From an uncultured Duganella sp. (lineage in GTDB: Bacteria; Pseudomonadota; Gammaproteobacteria; Burkholderiales; Burkholderiaceae), in contig CAMLRG010000168.1 of NCBI GenBank assembly GCA_946482335.1, positions 1 through 11,594 on the forward strand: a DNA stretch of 11,594 nucleotides. Reading direction: 5' to 3'. Of this stretch, positions 1-7,158 are shown one piece after another; position 1 is the first letter of the stretch; every line of letters starts with the position of its first letter. The position numbers were made by a program, and so were the translations under genes. The notes below the pieces were generated by a model that was given only the letters and a program-made list of their open reading frames with translations, did no database searches and was not told where the DNA came from.

Positions 1-1
1 G

Positions 2-805
2 CGCGCCGTCGGCCCCGAGGCCAGTTTGTTCAAGCCGGGCGACCACGTCTGGTACGCGGGCGCCCTGGGCCGCGCCGGCACCAATGCCGAACTGCACCTG
101 GTGGATGAACGCATCGTCGGCCACAAACCGGCCAAGCTCAGCTTCGCCGAGGCCGCCGCCCTGCCCTTGACTGCCATCACCGCCTGGGAATTGCTGTTCG
201 ACCGCTTGCAGGTCAGCCGCGACACGGCGCGCGAAGCCGGCAAATCATTGCTGGTCACGGGGGCGGCCGGAGGGGTTGGCTCGATCCTGGTGCAGCTGGC
301 GCGCCAGTTGACCGGGCTGACCGTGATCGGCACGGCATCCCGTCCCGAGACCGCCGACTGGGTCAGCTCGCTGGGCGCCCATCACGTGATTGACCACAGT
401 AAGCCGCTCGATGAGGAAATCCGCCGCCTTGGACTGCCGCCGGTCAACTATATCGCCAGCCTGAACCAGAGCGAACACCACTTTGCCGCGCTGGCCGAAC
501 TGGTGGCACCCCAGGGCAAGCTGGCCTTGATCGACGACCCGGCGCAGCTCGACGTGCGTTTGCTGAAGCGCAAAAGCGTATCGCTGCACTGGGAATTCAT
601 GTTCACGCGGTCCATGTTCGAGACCGACGACATGGCACAACAGCATGCGCTGCTGAACGACGTGGCGCGCCTGGTCGACAGCGGCGTACTGAAGACCACA
701 CTGGGCGAGCGTTTCGGCGCGATCAACGCGGCCAACCTGAAGCGCGCGCATGCCCTGCTCGAGAGCAATCGCGCGCGCGGCAAGATCGTGCTGGAAGGCT
801 TTTAA
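2..805 (+). CDS. Zinc-type alcohol dehydrogenase / quinone oxidoreductase family protein, 5' end outside window
   Basis: This is the C-terminal 267 residues of a medium-chain dehydrogenase/reductase, expected to move hydride between NAD(P)H and an alcohol, aldehyde or enone/quinone substrate in the cytoplasm. The frame is open to the left window edge, so the true start lies outside; an internal TTG at base 26 is not a credible start. Visible marks are the GDHVWYAG segment of the GroES-like domain, FAEAAALPLTAITAWE before the cofactor domain, and the Rossmann glycine motif GAAGGVGS at about residues 82-89. The chain ends in GKIVLEGF, a usual ending for this family. Whether zinc is bound cannot be judged because the N-terminal ligands are missing. 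Its stop codon overlaps that of the convergent gene on the other strand in the shared TTAA at 802-805, with no terminator between them. The substrate is unknown. Confidence 0.9.
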   Translation, partial: RAVGPEASLFKPGDHVWYAGALGRAGTNAELHLVDERIVGHKPAKLSFAEAAALPLTAITAWELLFDRLQVSRDTAREAGKSLLVTGAAGGVGSILVQLARQLTGLTVIGTASRPETADWVSSLGAHHVIDHSKPLDEEIRRLGLPPVNYIASLNQSEHHFAALAELVAPQGKLALIDDPAQLDVRLLKRKSVSLHWEFMFTRSMFETDDMAQQHALLNDVARLVDSGVLKTTLGERFGAINAANLKRAHALLESNRARGKIVLEGF

Positions 806-1365
806 GCCTCGGCGGCGGCGGCGCGCGCAGCCTGGGCCGCCGCGCTGGCCACGCCGGCCTGCTGGATGGCGTGCTCCTGCTGGCGGATGTCCAGCGCGCG
901 GCGGTCGTGCGCATCGACCGAATCGATCAGCGATTGCGACAGGCTGCACGCCTCTTGCACGGTAGCGCTGAAACGCTGGCGGCTGCGCTGCAACACGGCC
1001 GATTCATAGCCCACCGCACTGAACATGTCGCAAATATCCAGGCACAAGTCGCGCAATGTACACATGGAATCGCAGGCGCCCTGGATGTCACCGCGCATCT
1101 TGCGGTCCAGGTCGATGAATTCGGCACGGCCCCGTTCATGCGCCGACAATTCGTGCACCGTGACTTGCCAGCGCCGGATGCGGCCGCTGATGCGGCTGAT
1201 ACTGGCGTTCTTCTTGCGCAGCATCAACGCGTACTCCAGCGCCAACAGCGCCAGCGGCAGACAGGCGAGGAAGCCAGGAAGGCCGGCCCGCCGCACGGCC
1301 ATTTCGAACTTTTTGCACCGGTGTAGCAAGGCACCGATATTGCCGCCAAGGGAATGGTTGCGCAT
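802..1365 (-). CDS. Hypothetical one-span membrane protein with patterned cysteines
   Basis: I do not recognise this 187-residue protein. The ATG at 1365 was chosen over an upstream in-frame ATG at 1446 because GGGAGGAC, a good Shine-Dalgarno sequence, lies a few bases before it. Residues 30-49 (LPGFLACLPLALLALEYALM core) form one likely membrane helix, followed by RKK, which suggests the C-terminal part faces the cytoplasm. The remainder is predicted helical and charged, and it ends in an alanine-rich tail (about 170-187). Residues 98-112 contain four cysteines spaced C-x3-C-x5-C-x3-C, which would put them along one side of a helix. The gene follows the coiled-coil gene on the same strand after 114 bp and may have its own promoter (TATACT at 1416-1421). 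It converges on the dehydrogenase gene. Function is unknown; a membrane-anchored sensor or structural role is possible but unsupported. Confidence 0.7.
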   Translation of the reverse strand: MRNHSLGGNIGALLHRCKKFEMAVRRAGLPGFLACLPLALLALEYALMLRKKNASISRISGRIRRWQVTVHELSAHERGRAEFIDLDRKMRGDIQGACDSMCTLRDLCLDICDMFSAVGYESAVLQRSRQRFSATVQEACSLSQSLIDSVDAHDRRALDIRQQEHAIQQAGVASAAAQAARAAAAEA

Positions 1366-1384
1366 GGCCCGTCCTCCCGACAAT

Positions 1385-1406
1385 GCGCCGCGCAAAGGCG
1401 CGGCGC
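1385..1406 (-). promoter_or_regulatory. GC-rich leader hairpin, with a possible -10 upstream
   Basis: GCGCCGCGC (1385-1393) and GCGCGGCGC (1398-1406) form a perfect 9-bp stem with a 4-base loop in the 114-bp gap before the membrane-protein gene. On the minus strand a TATACT (1416-1421), close to the -10 consensus, lies upstream of it, but I see no matching -35. No T run follows the stem, so it is a poor intrinsic terminator for the upstream pair. It could be a transcript-stabilising or attenuating structure. Confidence 0.4.
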
Positions 1407-1479
1407 GACAAGCCAAGTATAGGCAGCGGCGGACTGCCGCGAGCATGCGCCAGCTTGACGCAGATTAAAGGAGGAACGA

Positions 1480-2202
1480 TTAGGCGCGGTTGAGCCAGGC
1501 TTGCTCGTGTTCGCGCTCACGGCGGCGCCGTTCGGCCGGCGCATCGAAATCGCGCAAGTACTGGATATGTTTGCGTTCCAGCGCCAGCATGTCGCGTTCG
1601 ATGGCGTCAATCTCGGCGCGGTCGGGCGAATGGTTCATGTAATTGGCGCGTTCGCGGCGGATTTTCTCTTGTTCGTCCTCCAAGGTTTGCAGGCGCGCCT
1701 CGCAGCGCTGCAGGCTGCGGCGCAGCTTTTCCGGGGTCAACCCTTGGCCGCGCAAATCGGTTTGCACCACCAGGTCGCCGCGCACGGCGTTGATGCGCTT
1801 CTGCAATTCGGCGATGTCCGCATTGACGGCCTCGATGGCGGCGGCATCCTTCTCCGCGTAGGCGTTGCGGCGACGTTCACCCAGCAGGGCCATTTCCGCT
1901 TCCAGCTCTTCGTACTCGTCGCGGAAAGGACGCTGGAAATTGCCCAGTTGCGCGCGCAAGGAATCGATCTGCTTTTCCAGCGCCACCACTTCGAGCTGGA
2001 GCTTGGCGACCGGCATATCGAAGCGGCGCTGGGCGCGCTCTTCCAGCGCCTTGTTGGCAGCCAGCAGACGCGCTTCGTAGCGCACGGTCGAAAACTTCTT
2101 GCGCGCCTCTTCCTCATGGGCGGCGCGCAGCTTGCGCTCGTAGGCGCGGTATGCTGCGGGCATGCGCAGCTTGCGATACCACTGACGAATCCTGTTCCAC
2201 AT
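1480..2202 (-). CDS. Hypothetical coiled-coil protein
   Basis: This 240-residue protein is unknown to me. Almost the whole chain is charged and rich in Glu, Arg, Ala and Leu, with heptad-like spacing from about residue 20 to 235 (for example LQLEVVALEKQIDSLRAQL and LQTLEDEQEKIRRERA), so it should form a long alpha-helical coiled coil. There is no signal peptide and no membrane helix; the N-terminus (MWNRIRQWYRKLR) is basic and aromatic and might touch membrane or nucleic acid. It lies only 15 bp behind the PRPP synthetase-like gene on the same strand, so the two are probably cotranscribed. The start at 2202 has only a weak ribosome-binding site, which suggests translation depends on the gene before it. 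Coiled coils match many unrelated proteins by composition, so any homology call on that ground alone would be unsafe. Confidence 0.75.
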   Translation of the reverse strand: MWNRIRQWYRKLRMPAAYRAYERKLRAAHEEEARKKFSTVRYEARLLAANKALEERAQRRFDMPVAKLQLEVVALEKQIDSLRAQLGNFQRPFRDEYEELEAEMALLGERRRNAYAEKDAAAIEAVNADIAELQKRINAVRGDLVVQTDLRGQGLTPEKLRRSLQRCEARLQTLEDEQEKIRRERANYMNHSPDRAEIDAIERDMLALERKHIQYLRDFDAPAERRRREREHEQAWLNRA

Positions 2203-2217
2203 AGGCAGGAATATAGC

Positions 2218-3114
2218 TTAGGCGGCGGCGCGTGTCATGTCTGCCAGCGCCGGCGCGAGCAAGGATGCGACAGCGATGGCGTTGCTGCTGTGCGGTACGG
2301 TGTCGCAACTGGCGGTGCGCGCCACGCCGGCGGCCATCAAGTCTTCGTAGGCATTGCCGGCGAACAGGGGATGGACGGCGACGCAGACTGGCGCCGGCAG
2401 GCCGGCCCGGCGCACGTGGCCGACGGCCGCAATCATGGTGCGGGCGGTCGATGCAATATCGTCAACGATCACGGGCGTATGCCGCAACCAGCGTTCGGTG
2501 TCCGGCACCGACACTTCGACGTCGTGGTCGCCGCGCCGCACTTTCTCCAGCACGATGCAGGGACTGCCGGCGCCGCGCGCCACTTCGGCAGCCCACTGCT
2601 CGCTTTCCGCGTCCGGCCCGATCACCAGCGGCTGCGGCACGTTGGCCGCGATCCATTGCGAAATGGCGGGCGCGGCGCGCACCACGCGGGTCGGGATGGT
2701 ATAGATTTCGGCCAGGTCGTGATGGCGGTGCAGGTGGGGGTCGATGGTCACCATCCAGTGGAACACACCCGACACCAGGCGGGCGAAATGCGCCGAGGTG
2801 ATGCCTTCGCCCGGGTTGAAGATGGCGTCGTGGCGCATGTAGGCCAGGTAAGGCGTCACCAGGCCGACGCTGGCCGCGCCTAGGTCGCGCGCAATGCTGG
2901 CCGCGAAGTACATCGGCATGAAGCGGTCGTCCGGGCGATCCAGGGTGCATACGAGTACCACCTGGCGTCCCTTGACGTCCGAGTGATAGCGCACATACGA
3001 CTCGCCATCCGGAAAACGCCGCACCTGCAGGCTCCCCTGCTCCCAACCTAACAATGTGGACAGCTGGGCTGTCATTGCTTCATTGCCGGGCAAGGCGAAC
3101 AGGATTGGCGTCAT
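2218..3114 (-). CDS. Ribose-phosphate diphosphokinase (PRPP synthetase) paralogue
   Basis: Predicted to move pyrophosphate from ATP to ribose 5-phosphate, making PRPP for nucleotide, histidine or NAD synthesis, in the cytoplasm. At 298 residues it is near family length. Seen in order: FPDGE (34-38), the PYLAYMRHD segment (88-96) matching the canonical PYxxYxRxD, DPHLH (125-129) in the metal/ATP site, the flexible-loop residues K191 and R193, and the PRPP loop VDDIASTART (217-226). Several of these differ from the usual housekeeping PrsA (for example PDAESE at 167-172 where PrsA has PDHGG), so I read it as a second, archaeal-like (class III) form rather than the main enzyme. The start at 3114 is supported by GGAGAG about 7 bases upstream. 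It probably forms an operon with the following coiled-coil gene. Preference for another pentose phosphate or another diphosphate donor is possible. Confidence 0.85.
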   Translation of the reverse strand: MTPILFALPGNEAMTAQLSTLLGWEQGSLQVRRFPDGESYVRYHSDVKGRQVVLVCTLDRPDDRFMPMYFAASIARDLGAASVGLVTPYLAYMRHDAIFNPGEGITSAHFARLVSGVFHWMVTIDPHLHRHHDLAEIYTIPTRVVRAAPAISQWIAANVPQPLVIGPDAESEQWAAEVARGAGSPCIVLEKVRRGDHDVEVSVPDTERWLRHTPVIVDDIASTARTMIAAVGHVRRAGLPAPVCVAVHPLFAGNAYEDLMAAGVARTASCDTVPHSSNAIAVASLLAPALADMTRAAA

Positions 3115-3126
3115 ATCGGGCTCTCC

Positions 3127-3154
3127 AGAGGTAGTGACTTTTTATTCTACCTCT
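3127..3154 (-). promoter_or_regulatory. 8-bp inverted repeat in the PRPP synthetase-like promoter region
   Basis: AGAGGTAG (3127-3134) and CTACCTCT (3147-3154) are a perfect 8-bp inverted repeat with a 12-base A/T-rich spacer, directly upstream of the Shine-Dalgarno sequence of the gene starting at 3114. On the minus strand TAGAAT (3144-3149) overlaps one arm and could be a -10, with a poor -35 (TTCGCC, 3167-3172). The position suits a dimeric repressor, but no regulator is identified. No T run follows, so it is unlikely to be a terminator. Confidence 0.4.
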
Positions 3155-3209
3155 TTGTTGCCGCATGGCGAAAAGCCTGCTATGGATGGCTATGCGTCAT
3201 CGACAATTC

Positions 3210-4532
3210 TTACGGCACCGATTTGCTTTCCGCTTTGCCGTAAGGACGGGCGGTCTCGTCGACCTCCGCCGCCGGGCGCTCTTCAGCGTGATGGAATGGC
3301 GCAAACCAGGTCACGATGAAGGAAGGTATGGTGGCGGCCATCACCAGCCAGAAGTAGCTGACATAACCCATGGCTTCCTGCAGGTGGCCGCTGACCATGC
3401 CGGTCAACATGGCGCACATCCCCATCAGGCCGGTGCCGAAGGCGTAATGGGTGGTGGTGTACTTGCCCGGCGCCAGCTGCTGCATCAGGTAGATCATGAA
3501 GCCCACCGAGCCGAAACCGAAGGTGAATTTCTCGATCACCACGCCGGCGCCGATCAGCCACAGGTCCGAAGGCTGGTAGATCGCCATCAGGAGGAAGGTG
3601 GCGATAGGGATGTTCAGCACGCAGCACAAAGTGAACAGCACCGGCTTGAGGCCGCGCTTGGCCACGTACCAGCCGCCGACCAGGGAGCCCGCCAGCACGG
3701 CCAGCAAGCCGTAGGTGCCGTACACGATGCCCAGCAGCTCGTTCGACATGCCCAGGCCGCCCTTCTCGACCGGGTCAACCATGAAGAAGGGACCGATCTT
3801 TTCCAGCAGGCCGATGGACACGCGGTACAGCAGCGCAAACGCCACCATGGTCCACACGCCGCGCTTCTCGAAGAAAGTCTTGAAGGCGTCGCGCAGGATG
3901 AAGGCAGCCTGCCCCAGGCTCTCCGGCGTATCGGCAGCCCGTGCGCCATCCGGCATCACGCGCACATGCCAGGCGGCCAGCACCAGCAGCATCGCCGCCA
4001 CGGCAAGGAAGACCACGCGCCAGGCGCCCAGCCAATCCATGCCATAGTCCGTATGCAGCCGGCCGCTCAGGTACACCAGCACGCCGGAAGCCACCACCGG
4101 GCCGATATTCCAGCTCAAGCTTTGCACGCCGCAGTACAGCGACTGGCTGCGCGAATCGAGCGACGTCACGTACACGCCGTCGCTGGCGATATCCATGGTG
4201 GCGCCGATAAAGGACATGATCAGGAACAGTCCCATCATCAACGCCATCGCCCCCGGCATCCCCATGACGAGGGCCACCGCGCCGAAGCCGAGGCCAAGCA
4301 GCACCTGCATGCACAGCACGAAGAATTTCTTGGTGCGGTACATTTCCACCAATGGCGCGAACAGCGGCTTGATGGTATAGGCCAGGATCAGCATGCTCGA
4401 GTACTGGGCGGCGCGGCCATTGTCCATGCCCAGGTTCTTGAACATGATGGCGGTCACGCTGGTCAGCATGATGTAGCCCATCGCCATGGCGAAATAGCCG
4501 GTGGGCACCCATAGCAGCGGCGAACGTTTCAT
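3210..4532 (-). CDS. MFS transporter, probably for a glycoside or oligosaccharide
   Basis: This 440-residue inner-membrane protein has about 12 hydrophobic helices in two halves split by a hydrophilic loop at about residues 191-225, the standard MFS plan. The first half has the stretch ATMDIASDG (111-119) with two acidic residues inside a helix, as seen in AmpG-like/PAT-type members, so a saccharide or saccharide-peptide substrate is reasonable. The tail from about 412 is hydrophilic. The start codon at 4530-4532 overlaps the GH1 stop as ATGA, and there is only a weak ribosome-binding site, so translation is probably coupled to GH1. With the divergent LacI-type regulator this indicates import of the GH1 substrate, perhaps a beta-linked disaccharide such as cellobiose. 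The substrate is inferred from context only. Confidence 0.88.
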   Translation of the reverse strand: MKRSPLLWVPTGYFAMAMGYIMLTSVTAIMFKNLGMDNGRAAQYSSMLILAYTIKPLFAPLVEMYRTKKFFVLCMQVLLGLGFGAVALVMGMPGAMALMMGLFLIMSFIGATMDIASDGVYVTSLDSRSQSLYCGVQSLSWNIGPVVASGVLVYLSGRLHTDYGMDWLGAWRVVFLAVAAMLLVLAAWHVRVMPDGARAADTPESLGQAAFILRDAFKTFFEKRGVWTMVAFALLYRVSIGLLEKIGPFFMVDPVEKGGLGMSNELLGIVYGTYGLLAVLAGSLVGGWYVAKRGLKPVLFTLCCVLNIPIATFLLMAIYQPSDLWLIGAGVVIEKFTFGFGSVGFMIYLMQQLAPGKYTTTHYAFGTGLMGMCAMLTGMVSGHLQEAMGYVSYFWLVMAATIPSFIVTWFAPFHHAEERPAAEVDETARPYGKAESKSVP

Positions 4533-5830
4533 GTGCGTTGGGCCTTGATCAGGTTACGGTACCAATGCGCGCTATCCTTCAGCGTGCGCTTTTGCGTGGC
4601 GTAATCGACGTGGACGATGCCGAAACGTTTGACGTAGCCGGAATCCCATTCGAAGTTGTCCAGCAGGCTCCACATGAAGTAGCCGCGCACGTCCACGCCC
4701 TGCTCCATCGCGGCGGCCAGTGCATCGAGGTGGCGTGCCACGAAGGAGATACGCTCTTCGTCATGCAGCGGCGTGCTGCTGGCCATGCCGTTTTCAGTGA
4801 TGTAGATCGGTGGCAGCTCGTACTCGCCCTTCAGCTTGAGCAGCAATTCGGTCAAGCCTTGCGGGTAGATTTCCCAGCCCATGTCGGTGCGGCCATTTTC
4901 CAGCGGCGGGGTGCGCGGCGGATCTTCGGCGCTGCAATAGGCGCGGAAGTAGTAGTTCACGCCGAGGAAATCGATCGGCTGGTGGATGGCGGCCATGTCG
5001 CCCGGCTCCACATCCGGCGCGTTGGCACCGTGCTGGCGCAGGGCCAGCTCGGGATAGCGGCCTTTGAAAATCGGGTCCATGAACCATTGTACCGAACGCG
5101 CGTACTCGAATTCGGCCAGGGCGCGGTCCGCCGCGCTGTCGGTGGCCGGGTCGGCGGTCCACTGGTTCAGGACGATGCCAAGTTTTGCCTTTGCGCCGAC
5201 CGCGCGCATGGCGCTCATGGCCAAGCCGTGCGACAGCAGCAAATGGTGCGAAACCTGGATGGCGGCGGCGGCATCGCGCACGCCCGGCGCGAATTGGCCG
5301 TTGCCGTAACCGAGGTTGGCGGTGCACCAGGGTTCGTTATGGGTGGCGATGCTGGCCACCCGGTTGCCGAAGCGGCGCGCCACTTCGGCGGCGTAGGCGG
5401 CGAAGTGGTGGCAAGTTTCGCGATTGAGCCAGCCGCCCTCTTCCTGCAAGGCTTGCGGCAAATCCCAGTGGTAAAGGGTGACGTAGGCTTGTTTGCCTTT
5501 TTCCTCCAGCGCGCCGATCAGGCGGTCGTAGAAGTCAAAGCCGGCCTCGTTCCACGCACCTTTGCCGTCGGGCTGGACGCGCGACCAGGCGATGGAAAAG
5601 CGGTAAGCATCCACGCCAAGGGAATCGATGATCTCGACATCCTCGCGATAACGGTGGTAATGGTCGCAGGCGACACTGCCGTCGCTGCCGTCCTTGATCT
5701 TGCCGGGAGTGCTGCAGAAGACGTCCCAGATCGAGAGGCCCTTGCCATCTTCCTGGTTGGCGCCCTCGACCTGGAAGGCACTGGTGGCTACGCCCCAAAG
5801 AAAGTCGGGCGGCAGGCGGTTATCTTTCAT
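4529..5830 (-). CDS. Beta-glucosidase, glycoside hydrolase family 1
   Basis: A retaining glycosidase that removes terminal beta-D-glucosyl (or galactosyl/fucosyl) units from small beta-glycosides. The 433-residue chain is full length for GH1. The N-terminal family signature FLWGVATSAFQVEG is at 10-23. The acid/base glutamate is E166 in THNEP and the nucleophile is E346 in ITENG. Sugar-binding residues typical of the family are present: Q20, H121, N165, E394 and W395 (in NFEW). There is no signal peptide, so it acts in the cytoplasm on imported sugar, which suits the cotranscribed MFS transporter. The start at 5830 has only a weak purine stretch (AGAGA) before it. Expression should be repressed from the two operators at 5905-5937. 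The exact glycone preference cannot be read from the sequence. A 6-phospho-beta-glucosidase role is less likely because no PTS genes are present. Confidence 0.96.
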   Translation of the reverse strand: MKDNRLPPDFLWGVATSAFQVEGANQEDGKGLSIWDVFCSTPGKIKDGSDGSVACDHYHRYREDVEIIDSLGVDAYRFSIAWSRVQPDGKGAWNEAGFDFYDRLIGALEEKGKQAYVTLYHWDLPQALQEEGGWLNRETCHHFAAYAAEVARRFGNRVASIATHNEPWCTANLGYGNGQFAPGVRDAAAAIQVSHHLLLSHGLAMSAMRAVGAKAKLGIVLNQWTADPATDSAADRALAEFEYARSVQWFMDPIFKGRYPELALRQHGANAPDVEPGDMAAIHQPIDFLGVNYYFRAYCSAEDPPRTPPLENGRTDMGWEIYPQGLTELLLKLKGEYELPPIYITENGMASSTPLHDEERISFVARHLDALAAAMEQGVDVRGYFMWSLLDNFEWDSGYVKRFGIVHVDYATQKRTLKDSAHWYRNLIKAQRT

Positions 5831-5865
5831 TCTCTATTCGTTTTAGGTACACAAAAGGATGTCCA

Positions 5866-5880
5866 GCCCCCAGTCGGGGC
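5866..5880 (-). promoter_or_regulatory. Short GC hairpin in the GH1 leader
   Basis: GCCCC and GGGGC pair over a 5-base loop in the roughly 100-base GH1 leader, between the operators and the start codon. It is small and could be chance in GC-rich DNA; a transcript-stabilising role is only a guess. Confidence 0.25.
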
Positions 5881-5904
5881 AGACACGTCGTTAAGGGCGC
5901 TTTT

Positions 5905-5916
5905 GAAAACGTTTTC
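5905..5916. promoter_or_regulatory. LacI-family operator O2
   Basis: A perfect palindrome GAAAACGTTTTC with the central CpG step that LacI-type hinge helices bend. It is one of two identical copies between the GH1 gene and the LacI-family gene. It lies downstream of the GH1 transcription start and 21 bp, centre to centre, from the other copy, i.e. on the same DNA face two turns away. Confidence 0.85.
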
Positions 5917-5925
5917 CCACGCTCT

Positions 5926-5937
5926 GAAAACGTTTTC
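5926..5937. promoter_or_regulatory. LacI-family operator O1, abutting the GH1 -10
   Basis: The second perfect GAAAACGTTTTC palindrome; with flanks it reads TGAAAACGTTTTCA. It begins directly next to the proposed GH1 -10 hexamer and covers the expected start point, so a bound repressor would block RNA polymerase. The divergent LacI-family protein is the obvious ligand. Confidence 0.88.
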
Positions 5938-5967
5938 ATAGTACATTTTAAAAAAATAGAAAGTCAA
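5938..5967 (-). promoter_or_regulatory. Promoter of the GH1-MFS operon
   Basis: On the minus strand TTGACT (5962-5967, five of six to the -35 consensus) and TACTAT (5938-5943, four of six to -10) are 18 bases apart over an A/T-rich spacer. The operator at 5926-5937 follows immediately. This is the classical layout for repression by promoter occlusion. Confidence 0.65.
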
Positions 5968-6011
5968 CACAATTCTGGTGGGGCGGCGTTAAATGGTAGC
6001 GCACCCAACAC

Positions 6012-6026
6012 ATGTGGGCCCCACAT
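6012..6026. promoter_or_regulatory. 15-bp perfect palindrome at the first possible ATG of the LacI gene
   Basis: ATGTGGG, one central C, then CCCACAT. It does not resemble the GAAAACGTTTTC operators. It covers the ATG at 6012, which has no Shine-Dalgarno sequence, so that ATG may belong to a leader element and not be a start codon. It may be a site for another regulator or a short transcript hairpin. Confidence 0.45.
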
Positions 6027-7115
6027 CGACCGCATCAGTTAGCAGAGTTCTATGGTAACCTCCAAGTGAAAAGCTTTTCAAAAATTGGGAAATCCTTGAA
6101 CGACCACGCCATCGCCCCACTGCCCGCCACACTGACCGACGTCGCGCGCCGCGCCGGCGTTTCCCCCAGCACCGTATCGCGCATCCTGAACGGCACCGCC
6201 AAAGTGGCGGACGAAAAACGCCAGGCAGTGCTGGCCGCCATCAAGGACTTGAATTTCGCCCCCAACCAGATGGCGCAAAGCCTCAAGCATGGGCGCACCA
6301 AGACGATCGGCATCGTGGTGCAGGATATTGCCTCGCCCTTCTTCGACGAAATCCTGCACGGCGTAGACGATGGGCTGAAAGGCACCGGTTATGCGTCGGT
6401 GATCGTCAGTGGCCACTGGAATGCCGACGAGGAAGCCGAACGTATCCGCCTGCTGCTGGCGCGCAAAGTTGACGGCATCATCCTGCTGACGGGCCGCATG
6501 ACCGACGCCACCGTTCTGGGCTTCGCGGCGCAACGGCCGATCGTCTCGCTGGGCCGCGTGCTGCGCACCAAGCGCGCCATCGGTTTCGCGCTGGACAACG
6601 AACATGGCGCCTGGCTGGCCGTGCGCCACCTGATCGAAATGGGCCACCGCCGCATTGCCCACCTCGCAGGTCCGGTGGACCACCGCGACTCCGTCGAACG
6701 CCTGGCCGGCTATCAGCGCGCGCTGAAGGAAGCCGACATCCCCTTCGATCCAGCCTTGGTGGTGGAAGGCGACCTGCAGGAAGCTGGCGGCCTGATGGCC
6801 ATGAGTCACTTATTCGACAGCCAGCATGCCTTCAGCGCGGTATTCGCCGTGAATGACCAGACCGCGTATGGCGCGCGCTTGTTCCTGTACCGCAAAGGCA
6901 TCCGCGTGCCGGACGATATTTCGCTGGTCGGCTTTGACGACCTGCCCGGCTCTTCCTACACCACCCCGCCCCTGACCACTGTCCGCCAGCCGCTGTACGT
7001 GATCGGCCAGACGGCGGTGCAATCGATGCTGGGCCTGATCAATGGCGAGGAAGTTGAAGGCACCATCCCGCCCGTGGAGCTGGTGGTGCGCGAGACCACC
7101 CGCCGCATCCGTTAG
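6012..7115 (+). CDS. LacI-family transcriptional repressor of the GH1 locus
   Basis: A DNA-binding repressor with a sugar-responsive periplasmic-binding-protein fold. Numbered from the ATG at 6012 (367 residues), the helix-turn-helix is 41-60 (TDVARRAGVSPSTVSRILN), the hinge about 84-96 with the leucine of AQSLK that intercalates at the operator centre, and the effector/dimer domain about 97-365, including SVERLAGYQRAL and the VGFDD segment (306-310). The true start is uncertain. ATG 6012 has no ribosome-binding site and sits in a palindrome; GTG 6066 has none either; TTG 6096 has GGGA (6087-6090) at a good distance and would place the HTH at residue 13, as usual for the family. The maximal frame is given. 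It is divergent from the GH1-MFS operon and should bind the paired operators; autoregulation through 6067-6080 is possible. The inducer is probably a beta-glucoside or product, by context only. Confidence 0.93.
   Translation: MWAPHRPHQLAEFYGNLQVKSFSKIGKSLNDHAIAPLPATLTDVARRAGVSPSTVSRILNGTAKVADEKRQAVLAAIKDLNFAPNQMAQSLKHGRTKTIGIVVQDIASPFFDEILHGVDDGLKGTGYASVIVSGHWNADEEAERIRLLLARKVDGIILLTGRMTDATVLGFAAQRPIVSLGRVLRTKRAIGFALDNEHGAWLAVRHLIEMGHRRIAHLAGPVDHRDSVERLAGYQRALKEADIPFDPALVVEGDLQEAGGLMAMSHLFDSQHAFSAVFAVNDQTAYGARLFLYRKGIRVPDDISLVGFDDLPGSSYTTPPLTTVRQPLYVIGQTAVQSMLGLINGEEVEGTIPPVELVVRETTRRIR
6067..6080. promoter_or_regulatory. Operator-like palindrome TGAAAAGCTTTTCA in the LacI leader
   Basis: A perfect 14-bp palindrome identical to the flanked O1 site (TGAAAACGTTTTCA) except that the central CG is inverted to GC. 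It may be an autoregulatory site, but the hinge leucine of LacI proteins prefers a central CpG, so binding may be weak. If translation starts at TTG 6096 it lies wholly in the leader. Confidence 0.45.
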
Positions 7116-7118
7116 CTT

Positions 7119-7148
7119 TTCGCATGGATGACGTGATTTCTGTATAAT
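7119..7148 (+). promoter_or_regulatory. Promoter of tRNA-Ser
   Basis: A perfect -10 TATAAT (7143-7148) lies 10 bases before the tRNA, with TTCGCA (7119-7124, four of six) 18 bases upstream as -35. It begins just after the LacI-family stop codon, so the tRNA is transcribed on its own. Confidence 0.75.
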
Positions 7149-7158
7149 GCTGCACTCC

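Noticed and set aside
1501..2883. A 460-residue plus-strand frame across the coiled-coil and PRPP synthetase genes
   Set aside because: It spans two minus-strand genes and their junction with no ribosome-binding site or recognisable domain.
3165..4514. A 449-residue His/Gln-rich plus-strand frame opposite the MFS gene
   Set aside because: Its His/Gln/Ala composition is what the reverse of membrane-protein codons gives, and the minus strand encodes a clear transporter.
4538..5941. A 467-residue plus-strand open frame opposite the GH1 gene
   Set aside because: It is antisense to a complete GH1 gene with all catalytic residues; long antisense frames are common in GC-rich coding DNA.
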